From Desulfofundulus salinus (GTDB lineage: Bacteria; Bacillota; Desulfotomaculia; Desulfotomaculales; Desulfovirgulaceae): DNA of 64,000 nucleotides. This document shows positions 33,043 to 41,883 of this stretch, piece by piece. The stretch's first letter is position 1. Each line of letters opens with the position of its first letter. The position numbers were made by a program, and so were the translations under genes. Under the pieces are notes generated by a model, which saw nothing but the letters and a program-made list of their open reading frames with translations, was not told the origin of the DNA and made no database searches. The stretch is taken from the NCBI RefSeq assembly GCF_003627965.1, contig NZ_RBWE01000001.1:2024312-2088311 (forward strand), in the 5' to 3' direction.

Positions 33043-35115
33043 TTAACCAATATCCAGGTATCCCGCCTTCCCGCCAAACCTCAAGCGCAACTCCCGGGCC
33101 AGGGGGCGGTGTTCGGGAGCTTTTAACTCAGGATCCTTTTTTATTAAAGCCACCGCCTCCTGCCGGGCAAGCTGTAGAGCGCGCCAGTCGCGGACTAGGT
33201 CGGCTATTTTAAGTTCAGGCAGCCCCGATTGTCTGGTGCCCGTAAATTCACCCGGCCCCCTTAACTGCAAATCTTTTTCCGCCAGGGCAAAGCCGTCGGT
33301 GGTGGAAGTCATCGCCTGCAGCCTGAAGCGGGCTTCTTCGGTGGAGCTGTTGGAAACCAGAACGCAGTACGATTGGGCTTTCCCCCGCCCCACCCGCCCC
33401 CGCAACTGGTGTAACTGGGCCAGTCCGAAACGATCGGCGTCCAGGATCACCATTACCGTGGCGTTGGGTACATCCACACCAACCTCCACCACGGTGGTGG
33501 TTACCAGCACCTGGATTTGACCCGTGCGAAAGGCCTCCATCACATCCTCTTTTTCCGCCGGTTTCAAGCGACCGTGGAGCAAACCCAGCCGGTACCCTGC
33601 CAGGGGACCCCGGGAAAGTTCCTCCATTAACTCCACAGCAGCCCGCACATCAATTTTTTCCGATTCCTCCACCAGGGGGCAAACCACATAAGCCTGGTGG
33701 CCTTTTTCCACTTCCCGCCGCACCAGGCCATAAACATCCGACAGGCGTGAAAAAGGAAGGGCATAAGTTTGTACCGGCCGCCGCCCGGGAGGCAGTTCGG
33801 AAATGGTGCTTACCTCCAGATCCCCGTAGAGGGTAAGAGCCAGAGTGCGGGGAATGGGTGTGGCCGTCATGACCAGCACGTCAGGACAGTGTCCTTTATA
33901 TTGTAAAATAGCCCTCTGGCGCACCCCGAAGCGGTGCTGCTCGTCAATAACCACCAGGGCCAGTGACTTAAACTGCACTTCTTCTTGAATTAAGGCATGA
34001 GTACCAACCACCAGAGGTATCTCCCCGGAGGCAAGACCGGATAACAACTGTTCCCTCTTTTTCTTTCTCAAGCTCCCTGATAGCAGACCAACTTTTATTC
34101 CCAGGGGAGCCAGGCTCCGGGAGAGGGTAAGGTGATGCTGCTCCGCCAGGATTTCTGTGGGTACCATCAGCGCTCCCTGCAGTCCACTACCCACTGCCCA
34201 GAGCAGGGCCAGGGTGCTAACCACCGTTTTGCCCGCCCCCACGTCTCCCTGCAACAACCGGTTCATGGGCCAGGGGGCATCCATGTCGGCTTTGATTTCT
34301 TCCCAGGCCCGCTGCTGACCGGGGGTTAGGGTAAAGGGCAAACCGAGAAGAAATCTCTTGACCAGGTTCATGTGATCGTGGTAACGGTGCGGTTTTAACT
34401 TCCGGGTAATTTGCCTGCGCCTTAAGGCCAGGACCAGCTGGAGCAAAAACAGCTCCTCAAAAATAAAGCGTTTTCTCGCCCTGATGGCCTCCTTCTCGGT
34501 GGCCGGAAAGTGGATCTGGCGCAGGGCGCTGGAAAGCTCGGGCAGGAAAAACTTTTGCCGCACCCCCGGGGGGAGGAAGTCGTTGATGCGGGGCGTCCAC
34601 TCGTCCAGGGCGAGGCGCATTAAGGACCGCATGAGACGCTGGGTCAATTGCTCCGTAAGGGGGTAAATAGGTACTATACCCCCCTGCGGTACGGGATCCT
34701 CGTCCTCTAACAATTCATAATCGGCAACCAGCAGCTGGATCTCGCCAAAGCGGCGTTCAATTTTCCCCGTAACCTGCACGCGGCTACCGGCCGTAAACAG
34801 TTTTTTTATGTAGCGCTGGTTAAACCAGACGGCAAAAAAGTGCCCCACCTGTTCCTGCACTTTTACCCTGGTGATCCATAATCCGGATCTGGGGTTAAGC
34901 TCGGTGACTCCTACAACCATTCCCTGCAGGGTAACCTGTTCTCCATGGGCACAGGCGTAAGACAGCCTCACCGTGCGCTCCTGGTATTCCCGGGGAAAGT
35001 GGTAAAGCAAATCCTTTATCGTCCTGATCCCCAATCTCTTTAGCAGGGCAAAACGGCGTGGGCCTACCATTTTCAAATATTGTACGGGATACTGCTCAAA
35101 ATCAACTTCAGCCAT
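33043..35115 (-). CDS. recG: ATP-dependent DNA helicase RecG
   Basis: RecG reverses stalled replication forks and branch-migrates Holliday junctions. The 690-residue chain has the N-terminal wedge/OB domain (residues about 50-150) and helicase motifs: GDVGAGKTVVSTLALLWA (I), PTEILAEQH (Ia), VVIDEQHRFGV (II), VMTATPIPRT (III) and HQLRGRVGRG (VI). The length is normal. It starts 216 bp from the divergent rpmB gene. Confidence 0.97.
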   Translation of the reverse strand: MAEVDFEQYPVQYLKMVGPRRFALLKRLGIRTIKDLLYHFPREYQERTVRLSYACAHGEQVTLQGMVVGVTELNPRSGLWITRVKVQEQVGHFFAVWFNQRYIKKLFTAGSRVQVTGKIERRFGEIQLLVADYELLEDEDPVPQGGIVPIYPLTEQLTQRLMRSLMRLALDEWTPRINDFLPPGVRQKFFLPELSSALRQIHFPATEKEAIRARKRFIFEELFLLQLVLALRRRQITRKLKPHRYHDHMNLVKRFLLGLPFTLTPGQQRAWEEIKADMDAPWPMNRLLQGDVGAGKTVVSTLALLWAVGSGLQGALMVPTEILAEQHHLTLSRSLAPLGIKVGLLSGSLRKKKREQLLSGLASGEIPLVVGTHALIQEEVQFKSLALVVIDEQHRFGVRQRAILQYKGHCPDVLVMTATPIPRTLALTLYGDLEVSTISELPPGRRPVQTYALPFSRLSDVYGLVRREVEKGHQAYVVCPLVEESEKIDVRAAVELMEELSRGPLAGYRLGLLHGRLKPAEKEDVMEAFRTGQIQVLVTTTVVEVGVDVPNATVMVILDADRFGLAQLHQLRGRVGRGKAQSYCVLVSNSSTEEARFRLQAMTSTTDGFALAEKDLQLRGPGEFTGTRQSGLPELKIADLVRDWRALQLARQEAVALIKKDPELKAPEHRPLARELRLRFGGKAGYLDIG

Positions 35116-35331
35116 TGGGTTTGCCTGGAAAGATTTTACCCCCTTTTCAACCTACGGTATCCTACTTTCAACTGCCGCCGCCGGAACAGGCTCCTACCTC
35201 CCCCCCCGGCACGGCAAGCCCGGGAATTATTTATGAGAAAAATATGGGGACACCTTCACCTGTCCACCTTGCACGGCAGTGGTATTTTTGCTAGAATGTA
35301 AGGAGTGGGCTTGCAAAAGGAGGTGGCTCTA

Positions 35332-35523
35332 TTGGCCAGGAAATGTGCTGTTTGCGGTAAAGGTGTGGTGGTTGGGATGCAGGTAAGCCACTCCCACATC
35401 CGGACCAAAAGGACCTGGCAACCCAACTTACAGCGGGTAAGGGCTCTGGTCAACGGTACTCCCAGAAGAATCCTGGTGTGCACCCGCTGCCTGCGCAGTG
35501 GCAAGGTACAAAGGGCTATCTAG
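35332..35523 (+). CDS. rpmB: 50S ribosomal protein bL28, zinc-binding form
   Basis: A 63-residue ribosomal protein. MARKCAVCGKGVVVGMQVSH and LVCTRCLRSGKVQ give two CxxC pairs, so this is the zinc-binding (C+) version. The TTG at 35332 is read as the start because AAAAGGAGGTG precedes it and the product then matches the family N-terminus. A perfect terminator follows. Divergent from recG, a common Firmicute arrangement. Confidence 0.94.
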   Translation: MARKCAVCGKGVVVGMQVSHSHIRTKRTWQPNLQRVRALVNGTPRRILVCTRCLRSGKVQRAI

Positions 35524-35528
35524 AGAAA

Positions 35529-35556
35529 GCGGCTGTCAAGCCGTTTTTTATTTTTT
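35529..35556 (+). terminator. Terminator of rpmB
   Basis: CGGCT (35530-35534) pairs with AGCCG (35539-35543) and is followed by TTTTTTATTTTTT. Confidence 0.9.
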
Positions 35557-35560
35557 GGAG

Positions 35561-35670
35561 AAGGCACGACGTCGTCCTCCGCTCGCTCCCTGGCTTCCGG
35601 CGGCCTCGCTTCACCGGTGATGTTACCGGCGCTTAAGCTGCGTCGCTCGCTTATGACCACGTCGTACCTT
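35561..35670. repeat. Palindromic intergenic element, short copy
   Basis: Starts AAGGCACGACGTCGTCC and ends GACCACGTCGTACCTT, so its ends are inverted repeats of each other. Its ends match those of the larger element at 37263-37487 (AAGGCACG left; GTTACCGGCGCT and TCGCTCGCT near the right). It lies between rpmB and the 3' end of the nicotinate phosphoribosyltransferase gene, with no coding capacity. Confidence 0.7.
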
Positions 35671-35693
35671 ATCGGACGAGCAGTTGGAGAATT

Positions 35694-36737
35694 TTAAAGG
35701 ATCCTTTGCAAACGGGGGTTTGGGGTAATGCCGGGTATGCGCCCCCGCTTGGCAATGGGTTTCCCGTTCACTTCTTTCAAATCCATGGTCATGTCTATTG
35801 GTGAAGCACCGGATATGTAGCTGCCCACCCCGAAGGCATCCGCCCCCGCCTGGTTCAGCAGCTGGATCCGCTCGGGGGTTAAACCGCCGCTGACCACAAT
35901 CTCTACGTGTTTGTATCCCGCCTGATCCAACCGGGCACGCACTTCCCGGACCAGAGCGGGAGTAACCCCTCCCCGCTCGCTGGGGGTATCCAGCCTGATG
36001 GCCGCCAGATCTTTCCCCAGGGCCTGGGCAACCCGCATCGCTTCTTCGGCCTCATCCTTAAAGGTATCCACCAGCACAATCACCGGCGTACCTGCAGGCA
36101 TGGTCCGCTGGTAGGCCAGGGCTACCTCCAGGGTGTCTCCCACAATGAGCATGACGGCGTGGGGCAAGGTGCCCACGGGCTCCTGACCGGCAAGTTTGGC
36201 CCCTAAAATACAGCTGGCACCGTCGGCTCCCCCCACCACCGCCGCCCTTTCCATAACCGGCGCCACTGCCGGGTGAACGTGACGGGCACCAAAGCAAATC
36301 ACCTGCTTGTTGCCCGCGGCTTCCTTACACTGCCTGGCTGCCGTAGCCCAGCCGCTGGAACTGGCCAGAATACCCAATAGGGCCGTTTCATAAATACCAA
36401 ACCGGTCGTAGGGGCCGTGGATACGCAGAACAACTTCCTTTTCCCCAAACCATTCCCCCTCGGGTAAGGCCCAGACTTCAACCCCCGTTCCGGCCAGCAG
36501 ATTTTTTACCTCCGGTACTCCGGCCAGCACACCCCTTTTGCTGGCAAAAACTTCGGCTACTACTTCCGTACCGGCAAGCCCCATGGCCCGCAGGATTTCC
36601 CTGGTTTTGATAAAGTAAATGTCCGTGGTCCAGCCGGCAAGGATTTCATAGCCATCGGCAGAAAAAAGACGCTGTTCGGGAAGTACACGAAAATCAACCA
36701 CTTCCCTTAAGTTCTGGACTGTATGTGGCGCCCGCAC
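35694..36737 (-). CDS. Nicotinate phosphoribosyltransferase
   Basis: Makes nicotinate mononucleotide from nicotinate and PRPP in NAD salvage. The 347-residue protein is of the short NAPRTase type: FSADGYEILAGWTTDIYF near the start, CFGARHVHPAV with the reactive-histidine region, IVLVDTFKDEAEEAM and IVVSGGLTPERIQLLNQAGAD for the phosphate-binding barrel loops. Last gene of the minus-strand rib unit, 17 bp after ribH, so it is probably co-transcribed with flavin synthesis genes. Confidence 0.9.
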   Translation of the reverse strand: MRAPHTVQNLREVVDFRVLPEQRLFSADGYEILAGWTTDIYFIKTREILRAMGLAGTEVVAEVFASKRGVLAGVPEVKNLLAGTGVEVWALPEGEWFGEKEVVLRIHGPYDRFGIYETALLGILASSSGWATAARQCKEAAGNKQVICFGARHVHPAVAPVMERAAVVGGADGASCILGAKLAGQEPVGTLPHAVMLIVGDTLEVALAYQRTMPAGTPVIVLVDTFKDEAEEAMRVAQALGKDLAAIRLDTPSERGGVTPALVREVRARLDQAGYKHVEIVVSGGLTPERIQLLNQAGADAFGVGSYISGASPIDMTMDLKEVNGKPIAKRGRIPGITPNPRLQRIL

Positions 36738-36754
36738 GGTGTGGCCCCCTTTTC

Positions 36755-37222
36755 CTAACCAAGGCTACGCATGAGATTGGCCATTTCAATGGCTCCTACC
36801 GCCGCATCCCAACCCTTGTTGCCGGCTTTGGTTCCCGCCCGTTCAATGGCCTGCTCCAGGGTGTCGGCAGTGATGATACCAAAAATTGTCGGCACACCGG
36901 TATCCAACCCCACTTTGGCCACACCCTTGGCCACCTCGGCAGCAACATAATCGAAATGGGGCGTGGCCCCGCGGATCACCGCTCCCAGGCAAATTACCGC
37001 GTCAAAGCGCTGCATGGCCACCATGCGCCGGGCCACCACGGGAATTTCAAAGGCCCCGGGCACCCAGGCAATCTCAATATCCTGATCGGCAACACCATGC
37101 CGGTGCAGGGCATCCAGTGCCCCCGTCAACAGCTTGTTGGTAATAAACTCGTTAAAACGACCCACCACCAGACCAAAGCGCAACCCTTGACCAACCAGAT
37201 GTCCTTCGTATACCTTCGGCAT
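36755..37222 (-). CDS. ribH: 6,7-dimethyl-8-ribityllumazine synthase
   Basis: Penultimate step of riboflavin synthesis. The 155-residue protein shows [49 protein letters not shown] and [20 protein letters not shown], all conserved. AGAAAGGAG precedes the ATG. It is separated from ribBA by 376 bp that hold the large palindromic element. Confidence 0.96.
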   Translation of the reverse strand: MPKVYEGHLVGQGLRFGLVVGRFNEFITNKLLTGALDALHRHGVADQDIEIAWVPGAFEIPVVARRMVAMQRFDAVICLGAVIRGATPHFDYVAAEVAKGVAKVGLDTGVPTIFGIITADTLEQAIERAGTKAGNKGWDAAVGAIEMANLMRSLG

Positions 37223-37262
37223 TGTGTTTCTCCTTTCTATAAGCGTTCAGCCAACCCACTTT

Positions 37263-37487
37263 AAGGCACGGTGTTGTCCCGCTCACTCATATGCTCCGTG
37301 TAAGATGCGCACCGCGGCTTGCTTCGGGCCGCCCAGCACTCACTGAATAAGCTATACTGCGAAGGCGAAATTTTTCTACTACCTTTTGCACCTTAGGAAT
37401 GAGCATTTCTGCCGGTGAGTGCTGGGTTGCCGGGTGCTGTTACCGGCGCTCCGCAAAATCGCTCGCTCTAGACAACGCCGCGCCCTT
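37263..37487. repeat. Nested palindromic element inside the rib operon, long copy
   Basis: The outer ends AAGGCACGGTGTTGTC (37263-37278) and GACAACGCCGCGCCCTT (37471-37487) are imperfect inverted repeats. Inside, CCCAGCACTCAC (37332-37343) is the exact complement of GTGAGTGCTGGG (37415-37426). The ends match the element at 35561-35670. It fills most of the spacer between ribBA and ribH and could fold in mRNA or be a MITE-like insertion. Confidence 0.7.
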
Positions 37488-37598
37488 GTAGTTAAGAGAG
37501 CGGTTTTACTGAACATTTACTCCTTTCTATATACTGTTGCGTGACCTGACAGGGCGGCGGTCGCCCGACCAATAGCCACCTTTTGGGACACTCTCATT

Positions 37599-38816
37599 TT
37601 AGCTTACCTCATCGGCGATATTGAGCAGGTGGCCTAGTTTCTTTCTTTTCGTCGCCAGGTAAAACCGGTTGTATTTGCTGGGACATACCTCAATGGGTAT
37701 CCGGGCCACAACTTCCAGACCATAACCCTCCAAACCGGCAATTTTCCGGGGGTTGTTGGTCAGCAAACGAATTTTCTTGAGCCCCAGATCAGCCAGGATT
37801 TGGGCCCCAATACCGTAATCCCGCAAATCGGGTGGAAAGCCTAAAGCCTCGTTGGCTTCCACCGTATCCTTGCCCTGATCCTGCAGCTTGTAAGCCCGGA
37901 TCTTGTTTAACAGGCCAATACCCCGGCCTTCCTGCCGCATGTAGAGGAGCACCCCGACCCCTTCCTTGGCAATCATCTGCATGGCCCGGGCAAGCTGGTC
38001 CCCGCAATCACAGCGGGTCGAACCCAAAACATCACCGGTCAGGCACTCGGAGTGAACCCGCACCAGGGGGGCCTCCACCTGGCTTAAATCCCCTTTGACC
38101 AGGGCAAGATGGCCCTTGCCATCCAGCAGGCTCTCATAAGCCACGGCGGTAAAATCACCATATTTGGTGGGCAGGTGGGCGGAATCCACCCGGCGCACCA
38201 GTTTTTCCGTCCGCCGCCGGTACTTGATTAAATCGGCAATGGTAATGATTTTTAGACCGTGTTGCCGGCAAAAGGCCATTAACTCTGGTACCCGGGCCAT
38301 GGTACCATCTTCTTTCATAACTTCACAAATAACCCCAGCCGGGTACAGGCCGGCCAGGCGGGCCAGATCTACCGCTGCCTCGGTATGTCCGGCCCGGCGC
38401 AACACCCCTCCTTCCCGGGCACGCAAGGGGAAAACATGTCCCGGGCGGCGCAAATCTTCGGGGCGGGTAGCCGGATCTAAAATGGCTTTGATGGTCTGCG
38501 CCCGCTCGTAGGCCGAAATACCTGTGCTCGTGTCTTTATGATCCACGGACACGGTAAAGGCGGTACCGTGTTTGTCGGTGTTATGGGTGACCATAAGGGG
38601 CAGATCCAGTTCGTCGGCCCGCTCATTGGTTATGGGCATGCAGATCAACCCCCGGGCATGGGTAGCCATAAAGTTAACCGCCTCGGGAGTGACCTTTTCT
38701 GCTGCCATGATCACATCCCCTTCATTTTCCCGGTCCTCATCATCCACAACCACCACCATTTTGCCCTGGCGAATATCCTCGATGGCTTCTTCTATGGTGT
38801 TGAAACGAAATTCCAT
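37599..38816 (-). CDS. ribBA: Bifunctional DHBP synthase / GTP cyclohydrolase II
   Basis: Supplies both precursors of riboflavin. The N-terminal half (residues 1-200) is 3,4-dihydroxy-2-butanone-4-phosphate synthase with [18 protein letters not shown] and [15 protein letters not shown]. The C-terminal half is GTP cyclohydrolase II with the zinc motif [18 protein letters not shown] and [20 protein letters not shown]. The 405-residue length is usual. Fourteen to twenty bases separate it from ribE upstream. Confidence 0.96.
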   Translation of the reverse strand: MEFRFNTIEEAIEDIRQGKMVVVVDDEDRENEGDVIMAAEKVTPEAVNFMATHARGLICMPITNERADELDLPLMVTHNTDKHGTAFTVSVDHKDTSTGISAYERAQTIKAILDPATRPEDLRRPGHVFPLRAREGGVLRRAGHTEAAVDLARLAGLYPAGVICEVMKEDGTMARVPELMAFCRQHGLKIITIADLIKYRRRTEKLVRRVDSAHLPTKYGDFTAVAYESLLDGKGHLALVKGDLSQVEAPLVRVHSECLTGDVLGSTRCDCGDQLARAMQMIAKEGVGVLLYMRQEGRGIGLLNKIRAYKLQDQGKDTVEANEALGFPPDLRDYGIGAQILADLGLKKIRLLTNNPRKIAGLEGYGLEVVARIPIEVCPSKYNRFYLATKRKKLGHLLNIADEVS

Positions 38817-38833
38817 GTCCCGTCACTCCCCGT

Positions 38834-39499
38834 CTACTTTGATATATAGCCGTACTCAGCAAGAAAATCCAGCGAAATGCCTGATTTTTTACGTTGATCC
38901 CGTTCCTGGCCGGGGAGGGCCAGGAACCTTTCCACATACTTCCCAATAATATCCGTTTCCAGGTTCACCAGTTCCCCCGTTTTTTTATTGCCCAGGATGG
39001 TGAGACAGGCGGTATGGGGAATCAGGGACACTAAAAAATCCCCCTCACCCACCTCCACCACCGTCAAACTGGTACCGTCAACAGCCACCGAACCCTTTTT
39101 CACTATATAACGCAGCACTTCAGGTGCAGCGCCGATGGTGAGCAAAATGGCTATATCATGTTCCTGGCGGCGTAAAATCCGGCCTACGCCGTCAATATGA
39201 CCTGTGACCAGGTGACCACCCAGGCGATCCCCCACGCGCAAAGCACGTTCCAGGTTGACCCGGTCTCCTGGCTCTAAATGGTCAAGATTGGTTCTGGCCA
39301 GGGTTTCGGCCATCACGTCTGCCGTAAAAGAAGAACGGTCAAAGGTCACCACCGTCAGGCATACGCCGTTTACGGCTACACTGTCTCCTAACTGCAAATC
39401 ACCGGCAATTTTGGAGGCCTCTATGGTCAACCGGGCGGAATCCTTTCCCCGGGTTATACGGCGCAAAATACCTATTTCCTCTACCAGTCCGGTAAACAT
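38834..39499 (-). CDS. ribE: Riboflavin synthase alpha chain
   Basis: Dismutates two lumazine molecules to riboflavin. The 221-residue protein has two similar lumazine-binding barrels; it starts [10 protein letters not shown] and contains [14 protein letters not shown] in the first repeat and [15 protein letters not shown] in the second. The ATG at 39499 overlaps the ribD stop (TGATG), showing translational coupling. Confidence 0.95.
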   Translation of the reverse strand: MFTGLVEEIGILRRITRGKDSARLTIEASKIAGDLQLGDSVAVNGVCLTVVTFDRSSFTADVMAETLARTNLDHLEPGDRVNLERALRVGDRLGGHLVTGHIDGVGRILRRQEHDIAILLTIGAAPEVLRYIVKKGSVAVDGTSLTVVEVGEGDFLVSLIPHTACLTILGNKKTGELVNLETDIIGKYVERFLALPGQERDQRKKSGISLDFLAEYGYISK

Positions 39500-40605
39500 C
39501 AATCTTCACCCCCGCCATCCACGTACCCCTCCACACAGAAGTCCTCCCCGTAACGGGTAAAGGAAATATCCTTCAATCGCACTGCTTCCAGCAGACGGGC
39601 CGGCCCATCCCCGCCTACAGGCCCGGGCACCTGCCGTCCGCCAATAATCAGGGGAGCAATGAACCAGATCACCTTGTCTACCAGGCGGGATCCCAGGAAA
39701 GAGGCGTGAATTTCGCCGCCCCCCTCCACCAGCACGCTGGTTATCTCCCGGCGAGCCAATTCCTTCATCAAAACCTCGAGATCCACCCGGGGTCCAGGAC
39801 CGGGTACCACCAGTATTTGCGCCCCGGCTTCCTCCAACCGGCAAAGGTTTTCTTTGGGTGCCCTTTCCGTCACCGCGACAATGGTTGGTGCCGGAGATTG
39901 CTGGGTAATCACCCGGGCGTCTGGAGGAGTACGGGCCAGGCTGTCTACAATGACCCGCACCGGGTCCTTACCATTCTCACCCGGAATACGGGTAGTCAGG
40001 GAAGGGTTGTCCTTCAGCACTGTATTTACACCAACCAGGATGGCGTCATAACGATCCCGGAGGCGGTGTACGGCCAGCCGGGCCCGGGGGCCGGTAATCC
40101 AGCGGGATTCCCCGGTACGGGTGGCTATTTTACCGTCCAGACTCATGGCCGCCTTTAAAACCACGAAGGGGCTACGGGTAGTGATATACTTTACAAAAAC
40201 TTCATTTAATTTCCGCGCCTCTTCCTCCATCACTCCTACGGTTACCTCAACCCCGGCCTGGCGCAACCGCTCCAACCCCCGTCCGGCAACGAGGGGGTTG
40301 GGATCGGTCATGGCAGCCACCACCCGCTTGACGCCGGCGTCCAGAATCGCCTCGGTGCAGGGACCTGTGCGTCCCCGGTGGCAACACGGTTCCAGAGTAA
40401 CATAAAGGGTAGCTCCCACGGCCTGTTCACCGGCTTCATTTAACGCGTGAATCTCTGCATGGGGGGTACCGGCCCGGGCATGATAGCCCCGGCCAATCAC
40501 CTGGCCGTCTTTTACCAGCACCGCCCCCACCATGGGGTTGGGACTGGTTCTGCCCAGGGCCCGCCGGGCCAGGTCCAAGGCCATTTGCATGTAGTATTCG
40601 TCCAA
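39499..40605 (-). CDS. ribD: Bifunctional deaminase/reductase RibD
   Basis: Deaminates and then reduces the pyrimidine intermediate of riboflavin synthesis. The N-terminal deaminase has the zinc motifs GTPHAEIHAL and PCCHRGRTGPC; the C-terminal reductase has KAAMSLDGKIATRTGESRWI and VLVEGGGEIHASFL. I prefer the TTG at 40605, giving 368 residues and a start like Bacillus RibD (M-DEYYMQMALDLA), with AGGTG upstream; GTG 40614 is the alternative. First gene behind the FMN riboswitch. Confidence 0.94.
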   Translation of the reverse strand: MDEYYMQMALDLARRALGRTSPNPMVGAVLVKDGQVIGRGYHARAGTPHAEIHALNEAGEQAVGATLYVTLEPCCHRGRTGPCTEAILDAGVKRVVAAMTDPNPLVAGRGLERLRQAGVEVTVGVMEEEARKLNEVFVKYITTRSPFVVLKAAMSLDGKIATRTGESRWITGPRARLAVHRLRDRYDAILVGVNTVLKDNPSLTTRIPGENGKDPVRVIVDSLARTPPDARVITQQSPAPTIVAVTERAPKENLCRLEEAGAQILVVPGPGPRVDLEVLMKELARREITSVLVEGGGEIHASFLGSRLVDKVIWFIAPLIIGGRQVPGPVGGDGPARLLEAVRLKDISFTRYGEDFCVEGYVDGGGED

Positions 40606-40624
40606 CGCCCTCACCTGCAAAACA

Positions 40625-40664
40625 AAATAGAAAAGCCCCGATTTGACGAGCAACCTTCAGGGCT
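40625..40664 (-). terminator. Expression-platform terminator of the FMN riboswitch
   Basis: On the minus strand AGCCCT (40659-40664) pairs with GGGGCT (40634-40639), followed by TTTCTATTTTG. It lies between the RFN element and ribD, as expected for transcriptional control by FMN. Confidence 0.8.
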
Positions 40665-40710
40665 AATGGGCATAATGGGGCATGATCCTGCTTTTTTTGT
40701 AAAAACAGTG

Positions 40711-40866
40711 CCTTCACGCCTTCTCCCATCCAGACTTTTACTGTCGGCTCTGGCTTCTCACCAGATCAACCCTGCAATCACCCACATGAGTACAGGGCTC
40801 GCGGGCTCGGAAGGTCACAACTTCCATACCGCCGGTAGGGAATTCCACCCGTCCCCGAAGGCTCTT
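40711..40866 (-). ncRNA. FMN riboswitch (RFN element)
   Basis: The minus strand contains the conserved RFN blocks in order: GGGGACGGGTGGAATTCCC, ACCGGCGGTATGG, GAGCCCGCGAGC, GATCTGGTGAGAAGCCAGAG and CCGACAGTAAAAGTCTGGAT, closing with GGGAGAAGG. It directly precedes the ribD-ribE-ribBA-ribH unit and should shut it off when FMN is abundant. Confidence 0.96.
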
Positions 40867-40933
40867 TAATTTTTAGAACCACTAAGGTTATTATAGGCCC
40901 GTTCACGACCGGTGTCAATATTGGCGCCGCCAG

Positions 40934-41608
40934 CTAAAAGTCCAGCTCCTGTTTACTTAACCGGCTGCGCAGGCGGTTTAGTTCCGCCATTACGTCGGGA
41001 ATGCGTTCCAGTGTGGCACGGCGGTTCTGGAAATCTGACCACGAGCTGCATTCCCCCAAACAGGCATAGAGCACACTCAAGCGCATGTGCAGACGTCGTG
41101 GCAAAAGAGCCACATCAGCCCCCAACCGTTCCCAGGCCCCCACGGAAAAGGTTATTTTCCCTCCGTGTAAAGAACAACTGGAATGTTTGCTGAGCTCGTC
41201 CAGAACACGCCTGTTTCTTTTTAATTCTTCCAGCAATTCCTCGATAATAAATAACCTTTTTTCTGCTACTTCCTGCTGCCTGGTTGTATGATAGTACCAT
41301 ACAGTGACAATTACTCCGTATAGGGTGAGCAACCCTCCGAGAACTGCCTGGTTAAAACCCATGGTAAACCAGTTGCTGCTTACATCTTTCCAAATGGTGG
41401 ACGCTGCCGCGGGAAATAAAGCCGTCAGCCAGTAGGCCCGGGCCAGGTAATGGATTATTTCCCGGTTAATCACCAGAGTTAAAAAAACGATAAAGGGACT
41501 GAAAAAAATGGCCAGCACCAGCAATAGCTTGCGCAACATCCGCAAGCAGCGGCGAAAGCTACGGCCGGAAAGGAAGCACAGGCGAAAAAACAGTCTAGCC
41601 AATTTCAC
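40934..41608 (-). CDS. Hypothetical membrane protein with cytoplasmic helical domain
   Basis: A 224-residue protein of unknown function. The N-terminus is strongly basic (FRLCFLSGRSFRRCLRMLRK), then come two or three membrane segments (LLLVLAIFFSPFIVFLTLVI; GGLLTLYGVIVTVWYY) and a charged, helical C-terminal half (EKRLFIIEELLEELKRNRRV). The GTG at 41608 is chosen for its AAAGGAGG site; the frame extends upstream to 41755 through a terminator hairpin. No family is recognised. Confidence 0.65.
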   Translation of the reverse strand: MKLARLFFRLCFLSGRSFRRCLRMLRKLLLVLAIFFSPFIVFLTLVINREIIHYLARAYWLTALFPAAASTIWKDVSSNWFTMGFNQAVLGGLLTLYGVIVTVWYYHTTRQQEVAEKRLFIIEELLEELKRNRRVLDELSKHSSCSLHGGKITFSVGAWERLGADVALLPRRLHMRLSVLYACLGECSSWSDFQNRRATLERIPDVMAELNRLRSRLSKQELDF

Positions 41609-41633
41609 ACATACCTCCTTTTGGCCCACCATT

Positions 41634-41657
41634 AAAAAAAGCCACCGGAAGGTGGCC
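41634..41657 (-). terminator. Terminator-like hairpin in the leader of the membrane protein gene
   Basis: GCCACC (41641-41646) pairs with GGTGGC (41651-41656); on the minus strand seven T follow. It sits 26 bases upstream of the GTG start, so it looks like an attenuator in a leader transcript. The signal that would control it is not visible. Confidence 0.6.
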
Positions 41658-41883
41658 TCTTCTATATTTTTTGGCTGTGAGGATTGCTTTATTCTTGCAC
41701 CGGCAACTGTTCTCCACAAAACGTACAATAGCTTCCATTTCACTGGCCAGTCCATTCGCTCCTGCTATAAATCCACTCGGACTCAAAAAAATACATTACG
41801 CCGAAATTTTCTTAATCTTTGTCATATTTTCAATTTATATTTAAGTGTAGAGGTTTTGACTTTTGAAGGGGAGGTAATGTCGA

